Assembly (NCBI GenBank): GCA_903952785.1
Contig: CAJBHC010000019.1
Location: 1-7,998, forward strand
DNA length: 7,998 bases
Source of the DNA: an uncultured bacterium
Lineage (GTDB): Bacteria; Patescibacteriota; Minisyncoccia; Phycocordibacterales; CAIZLB01
Direction: 5' to 3'
Shown here: positions 4,731 through 7,998 of the stretch, piece by piece
Numbering within the stretch: the first letter of the stretch is position 1
How the letters are laid out: the number at the start of each line of letters is the position of its first letter
Program-made: the position numbers and the translations under genes
Notes under the pieces: generated by a model
What the model saw: the letters and a program-made list of their open reading frames with translations, nothing else
Told to the model about the DNA's origin: nothing
The model's database searches: none

Positions 4731-5717
4731 ATGAAAAAAGCTATGAAAAATAAAAAAATAAAGAGAGACGAAATGATTGTATATCAGTCAAAAGATGGGG
4801 CAATTGAGCTTCGCGGAGATTTAAAAAATAATACAATTTGGGCAACACAGGCACAAATATCTGAATTATTCGGTGTCCAAAGACCCGCAATTACTAAACA
4901 TTTTAAATTTATTTTTGAATCTAGGGAACTTGAGAGAAATTCAGTATGTTCCATTTTGGAACATACTGCCCCTGATGGTAAGCCATATAATACGCTTTTT
5001 TACAATTTAGACGCAATAATATCAGTCGGCTATCGTGTTAATAGTAAGACCGCAACAGAATTTAGAAAGTGGGCCACCAAAACCCTTCGTGAACACATAA
5101 CTAAGGGCTATACCATAAATCGTAATCAAATTTCCAAAAATTATGATGCTTTTCTGAAATCAGTGGAAGATATTCAAAACCTCCTTCCAGAAAATGTTGA
5201 TTTAGATACTAAGTCAATTATAGAACTGATAAAAGAATTTTCCCTTACTTGGCTTTCACTTAGCGCGTATGACAAAGGTTCATCTTCTGTATTTGGCACA
5301 ACAAAAAGTTCAGTAAAGCTCACTGGTGAAGAATTGAAACGAGCTATTCTGAATCTCCGAATGGAGTTAATTAGAAAGGGGGAGGCAGCTGAAATTTTTG
5401 CGCAAGAGAAAGTCGCTGGAAGTATAGAAGGAATTGTTGGTAACATAATGCAAACATTTAACGAGAAAGATGTGTATAAAACTGTTGAAGAAAAAGCTGC
5501 GCATCTTTTGTATTTCCTCGTCAAAGACCACCCCTTCATTGATGGAAATAAGCGTTCAGGAGCTTTTGCATTTATTTGGTTTTTAAGAAAAGCTAAAGTC
5601 AAGAAGTTTAGAAACATAAATCCAAGTGCACTTACCGCGCTAACGCTCCTAATTGCGGAGAGTAACCCTAACACAAAAGATAAAATGATTACCCTTGTGA
5701 GCGGAATGCTGAAGTAG
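4731..5717 (+). CDS. RhuM-like DNA-binding domain fused to a Fic/Doc domain
   Basis: A 328-residue two-domain protein. Residues about 15-135 match the Virulence_RhuM type: a basic start, MIVYQSKDG, a helix-turn-helix-like stretch (WATQAQISELFGVQRPAITKH, 37-57), the segment SVCSILEHT (71-79), then FYNLDAIISVGYRVNS (90-105) and FRKWATKTLREHI. The C-terminal half carries the Fic motif HPFIDGNKR at 267-275, with H267 catalytic and the full HxFx(D/E)GNKR signature. Fic enzymes transfer AMP or related groups to protein hydroxyls, and Doc-type relatives phosphorylate. No clear (S/T)xxxE(G/N) inhibitory helix is visible, so control may come from the RhuM half. There is no separate antitoxin gene next to it. 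The start is the ATG after the TATAAT. Codons for residues 71-79 form palindrome P4. Domain calls are firm, while target and function are unknown. Confidence 0.92.
   Translation: MKKAMKNKKIKRDEMIVYQSKDGAIELRGDLKNNTIWATQAQISELFGVQRPAITKHFKFIFESRELERNSVCSILEHTAPDGKPYNTLFYNLDAIISVGYRVNSKTATEFRKWATKTLREHITKGYTINRNQISKNYDAFLKSVEDIQNLLPENVDLDTKSIIELIKEFSLTWLSLSAYDKGSSSVFGTTKSSVKLTGEELKRAILNLRMELIRKGEAAEIFAQEKVAGSIEGIVGNIMQTFNEKDVYKTVEEKAAHLLYFLVKDHPFIDGNKRSGAFAFIWFLRKAKVKKFRNINPSALTALTLLIAESNPNTKDKMITLVSGMLK
4942..4968. repeat. Palindrome P4 inside the RhuM-Fic coding region
   Basis: CAGTATGTTCCA (4942-4953) and TGGAACATACTG (4957-4968) are perfect 12-bp inverted arms around TTT. They fall on the codons for SVCSILEHT just after the HTH region. 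The 19-bp core (4946-4964) equals the reverse complement of P1's core, so the gene contains the same site as its own upstream region. Confidence 0.92.
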
Positions 5718-5723
5718 TATTAT
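5718..5723 (+). promoter_or_regulatory. -10 promoter of rarA
   Basis: TATTAT lies directly after the TAG stop of the RhuM-Fic gene (5715-5717) and six bases before the rarA ATG. The hexamer and spacing are the same as at the HEPN gene. A leaderless start is predicted. No Shine-Dalgarno site or clear -35 is present. Confidence 0.5.
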
Positions 5724-5729
5724 TGACCC

Positions 5730-6896
5730 ATGGAACCTCTCGCATCAAAAATTAGACCTAAAAACCTCAAGGAATTTGTGGGGCAGGAGCATTTGGTGGG
5801 GGAAGAAATGCCTATAAGAAGGGCAATTGAGTCAAGACATCTTTTCTCTTTTATCCTCTGGGGTCCACCTGGGGTTGGTAAGACTACTCTTGCAAGAATA
5901 TATGCACAATCACTGAATGCAGAATTCTATGAGCTGTCTGCCGTTTCCTCTGGCAAGGATGATATAAGAAAAATTGTCGATGATAAGATAATGCTAAACA
6001 CCAAACCAAAGGTTTTGTTTTTGGATGAAATTCATAGATTTAGCAAATCTCAACAGGACTTTCTTTTGCCTCACGTTGAAAGTGGCGCGATAACTTTAAT
6101 TGGAGCAACAACTGAGAACCCAAGTTTTGAGGTTATCGGAGCATTGCTTTCCAGAATGCGAGTCTTTACTCTCGTCGAGCTCACACCTGACGACATGAGG
6201 AAAATTATCAAGCGATCAGGAGTGGTTGCCGGAATTAAATTAGACAAAAAAGCACAAGAGTGGATTATTGAAATGGCAGCAGGGGATGCGAGAATGTTAA
6301 TTACAACACTTGAGACAGCTAATAATTTTTATGGTAAAACGGCGGGTGGGGCAGGTGTTCTAACTGTAGAAAATCTAAAAGACACAGTTCAAAATAGATT
6401 TTTGAGATTCGATAAAAAAGGCGAAGAACATTACAATACTATTAGCGCATTCATAAAGAGTATGCGAGCGGGAAACGCAGACTCCGCAATTTACTATCTA
6501 GCCCGTATGCTTATGGCAGGGGAAGATCCAAAATTCATTGCAAGAAGAATGGTTATTTTTGCATCAGAAGATATTGGCCTCGCTCAGCCTACGGCGCTTG
6601 TTGTTGCTAATGAAGTGTTTCGTGCAGTTGAGGTGATTGGTATGCCGGAGTGTAGAATTAACCTAGCGCATGGTGTGGCATACTTGGCTCTCGCCAAAAA
6701 AGATAGAACTGCATATGATGCCATAGGTTCTGCGATGGAAGATGTTGAGAGATACGGAAATTTACCAATCCCTATGAAGCTCAGGAACCCAACCACGAAG
6801 TTGATGAAAGAATCCGGATATGGGGAGGGGTATGAGATGTACAATAAGGATGGGTTGTTGCCAGATAAGTTGAAGAATAAGAAGTATTTGAAATAA
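5730..6896 (+). CDS. rarA: Replication-associated recombination protein A (AAA+ ATPase)
   Basis: RarA (MgsA/WRNIP1 family) is an AAA+ ATPase that acts at stalled replication forks and on single-stranded DNA ends. The 388 residues open with the family start PLASKIRPKNLKEFVGQEHL. The ATPase motifs are intact: Walker A GPPGVGKT (45-52), Walker B VLFLDE with D99-E100, sensor 1 GATTEN (125-130), and an arginine-finger candidate in SRMR (142-144). The C-terminal half has the MgsA_C region: AIYYLARMLMAGEDPKFIA, then RRMVIFASEDIGLA, then VERYGNLPIPMKLRN. The end (YEMYNKDGLLPDKLKNKKYLK) is a shortened form of the usual tail, and the protein is about 50 residues shorter than the E. coli one. It starts 12 bases after the RhuM-Fic stop but has its own -10. 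This is a housekeeping gene bordering the accessory segment. Confidence 0.96.
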   Translation: MEPLASKIRPKNLKEFVGQEHLVGEEMPIRRAIESRHLFSFILWGPPGVGKTTLARIYAQSLNAEFYELSAVSSGKDDIRKIVDDKIMLNTKPKVLFLDEIHRFSKSQQDFLLPHVESGAITLIGATTENPSFEVIGALLSRMRVFTLVELTPDDMRKIIKRSGVVAGIKLDKKAQEWIIEMAAGDARMLITTLETANNFYGKTAGGAGVLTVENLKDTVQNRFLRFDKKGEEHYNTISAFIKSMRAGNADSAIYYLARMLMAGEDPKFIARRMVIFASEDIGLAQPTALVVANEVFRAVEVIGMPECRINLAHGVAYLALAKKDRTAYDAIGSAMEDVERYGNLPIPMKLRNPTTKLMKESGYGEGYEMYNKDGLLPDKLKNKKYLK

Positions 6897-6924
6897 TTGG
6901 ATAAAAATGATGGACGAGTAGATA

Positions 6925-6944
6925 TTTTCCATAAGTTATCCACC
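6925..6944 (+). promoter_or_regulatory. DnaA-box-like pair
   Basis: TTTTCCATA (6925-6933) and TTATCCACC (6936-6944) are separated by AG. The second matches the DnaA box TTATCCACA at 8 of 9 positions. The tandem arrangement resembles paired DnaA boxes seen at many bacterial origins. It lies between rarA and the promoter of the surface-protein gene. With only one good box and no AT-rich unwinding region or dnaA/dnaN nearby, an origin is not supported. Confidence 0.3.
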
Positions 6945-6952
6945 ACATTTAT

Positions 6953-6982
6953 TTGCCACACACTTCGCTAAGGTGTTATAAT
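6953..6982 (+). promoter_or_regulatory. Strong sigma-70-type promoter of the LamG surface-protein gene
   Basis: TTGCCA (6953-6958, 5/6 to the -35 consensus), an 18-bp spacer ending in TGT, and a perfect TATAAT (6977-6982). Nine bases separate it from the ATG at 6992. This is the best promoter in the window and suggests high expression from a very short or absent leader. Confidence 0.8.
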
Positions 6983-6991
6983 AAAAAGGTA

Positions 6992-7998
6992 ATGTCAATA
7001 AAGTATAAGTTTATGAAATATGATCGGGGGGGGGTATTTTATAGTATCTTTTTCTTTTCTCTCGTATTTTTATTTTTCACCACTTTCCCAATAACAACTC
7101 ACGCTTCTATATACGCACCTGGAGAAACTCTTGAACCTGATTGTGTGGCGGGGACACTAAATTGCGGTGTAGATCCATCTCTTGGTCTTACTTTATCTAC
7201 TATCAATAGTATTCTAAATTCAGCAACATCATCCGGGCAAAATCTCAATATAAATAGATCTGCAAAGATAGGAGGTCCTGCTTATGCTCTAAAAACTACT
7301 GCTAGTAGTAGTTATATTGCGACCGGGAATACCAACATTACTATATCACTTTGGTTTTATTCGACCGCTTCGTCTTTTTCTAGTTTTGTTAATCTGCTCA
7401 ATAATGGTAACGGTAGTAGTGGTTATAATATAGGTCTAGGCTACAGTTGTGGTGGGGGATCGTACGTTCAAGTTGTGCGTAATGGTTTAAGTTGTTTTAC
7501 CGAACAAAACAAACAGGCTCCATTTACAATTAACACATGGCAACACGTAGTTTATACTGTCGATAGTACTGCGGCTTATCTATATACGAATGGTGTATTA
7601 TATGGCGGAGGACCAGGTAAGTCAAACGCAACTCCACCACTAGCACCATCTGGCGGCAGTCTTATAATTGGAAACTCCGGCTCCGCATATGTTGATGATG
7701 TTATTATTTGGAATCGCGCATTAACAGCCGCCGAGATATCTGATTTGTATGCTAATGGAAGTCCTCCAAAAAGAAATCCAACAGACACTTTTCCATCAAC
7801 AGGTACCCCGCTTTCAACTAACCTAACCGGCATGTGGCACTTTGACGAAGGTGACGGTCTCGTTACTTATGATTCTTCAGTAAACGCTCATACGCTTATA
7901 ATGTTTTCGTCTACTGGATGGACAAACGGGATTGTTGGTAGTTTTGACGACAGTGGCACTAATAATCTGATTGTGAGGGGTAAAGTCGGCATAGGTAC
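6992..7998 (+). CDS. Large secreted LamG-domain surface protein, 5' part (runs off the window)
   Basis: The frame is open from ATG 6992 to the window edge: 335 codons with no stop. The N terminus is a signal peptide, with basic MSIKYKFMKYDR, a hydrophobic core at about 15-34, and likely cleavage after THA38. Next comes YAPGETLEPDCVAGTLNC (41-58), a cysteine-pair segment I associate with exported CPR proteins. A LamG/concanavalin-like domain spans about 95-255 (NITISLWFY, then WQHVVYTVD, then YVDDVIIWNRALTAAEISDLY). At about 277-290, TNLTGMWHFDEGDG looks like the start of a second LamG-like unit that appears cut short. It leads into NNLIVRGKVGIGT, the kind of sequence that opens repeated tail-fibre-like segments. 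It is probably a long cell-surface adhesin or fibre. A G9 run falls on codons 12-15. Confidence 0.85.
   Translation, partial: MSIKYKFMKYDRGGVFYSIFFFSLVFLFFTTFPITTHASIYAPGETLEPDCVAGTLNCGVDPSLGLTLSTINSILNSATSSGQNLNINRSAKIGGPAYALKTTASSSYIATGNTNITISLWFYSTASSFSSFVNLLNNGNGSSGYNIGLGYSCGGGSYVQVVRNGLSCFTEQNKQAPFTINTWQHVVYTVDSTAAYLYTNGVLYGGGPGKSNATPPLAPSGGSLIIGNSGSAYVDDVIIWNRALTAAEISDLYANGSPPKRNPTDTFPSTGTPLSTNLTGMWHFDEGDGLVTYDSSVNAHTLIMFSSTGWTNGIVGSFDDSGTNNLIVRGKVGIG
7026..7034 (+). repeat. Homopolymeric G9 tract inside the surface-protein start region
   Basis: Nine consecutive Gs fall in codons 12-15 (R-G-G-V), before the hydrophobic core of the signal peptide. Loss or gain of one G would frameshift the whole protein, which is the layout of phase-variable contingency loci. 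In the reading given, the frame is open. A base-count error in the assembly is also possible. Confidence 0.8.

Noticed and set aside
6897..6991. Replication origin between rarA and the LamG gene
   Set aside because: Only one near-consensus DnaA box is present, with no box cluster, unwinding element or dnaA/dnaN neighbours.
7576..7833. Minus-strand 85-codon frame
   Set aside because: It lies wholly within the open LamG gene, whose plus-strand translation gives recognisable domain sequence.
1..7998. UGA recoding as in some CPR lineages
   Set aside because: All complete genes have full family-length frames under the standard code, and no gene is interrupted by an in-frame TGA.

Overview
The window looks like part of a small-genome Candidate Phyla Radiation (Patescibacteria) bacterium. 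The evidence is an AT-rich sequence with tightly packed short genes, almost no recognisable Shine-Dalgarno sites, and a large secreted protein at the right edge. That protein begins with a signal peptide, carries a 'YAPGETLEPDC...GTLNC' segment and LamG-like sequence, and ends in 'KVGIGT', a combination I associate from memory with this group. All complete genes read through in the standard bacterial code and end in TAA or TAG. No TGA stop is used, and no in-frame TGA suggests recoding. The lineage assignment is an inference.

Layout from left to right. Positions 1-224 hold the tail of an unidentified gene, a hairpin terminator, and a short A-rich tandem repeat. Positions 225-1343 form one compact unit: a HEPN/HI0074-type protein, an overlapping minimal nucleotidyltransferase (together resembling a HepT/MntA, type VII toxin-antitoxin pair), and then dut one base after it. 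Thymidylate kinase (tmk, 1432-2070) follows with its own promoter, so two dTTP-supply genes lie side by side. Two abutting perfect hairpins separate tmk from a short-chain dehydrogenase (2139-2972). Next comes a RecB/Cas4-like PD-(D/E)XK nuclease with four candidate Fe-S cysteines (2998-3858). It converges, with a 13-bp overlap, on an unidentified minus-strand membrane protein (3846-4298).

The most unusual part is 4299-4968. A 432-bp non-coding stretch carries three strong, different palindromes centred about 87 bp apart. It leads into a RhuM-Fic fusion gene (4731-5717). The gene contains a fourth palindrome just after its HTH region. The 19-bp core of that fourth palindrome is the exact reverse complement of the core of the first intergenic one. 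Read as codons, all three intergenic palindromes resemble variants of the same short peptide segment of RhuM-like proteins. This suggests a self-recognising regulatory or exchange system.

rarA (5730-6896) follows, then a DnaA-box-like pair, a strong promoter, and the large secreted LamG protein, which is cut by the window edge and has a run of nine Gs near its start.

A theme throughout is start architecture. Most genes have a -10 hexamer (often extended, TGN) ending 6-9 bases before the ATG, which predicts leaderless or nearly leaderless mRNAs. This moves the starts of tmk, the SDR and RhuM-Fic downstream of the longest-ORF starts, because those longer starts lie upstream of or inside the -10 element.
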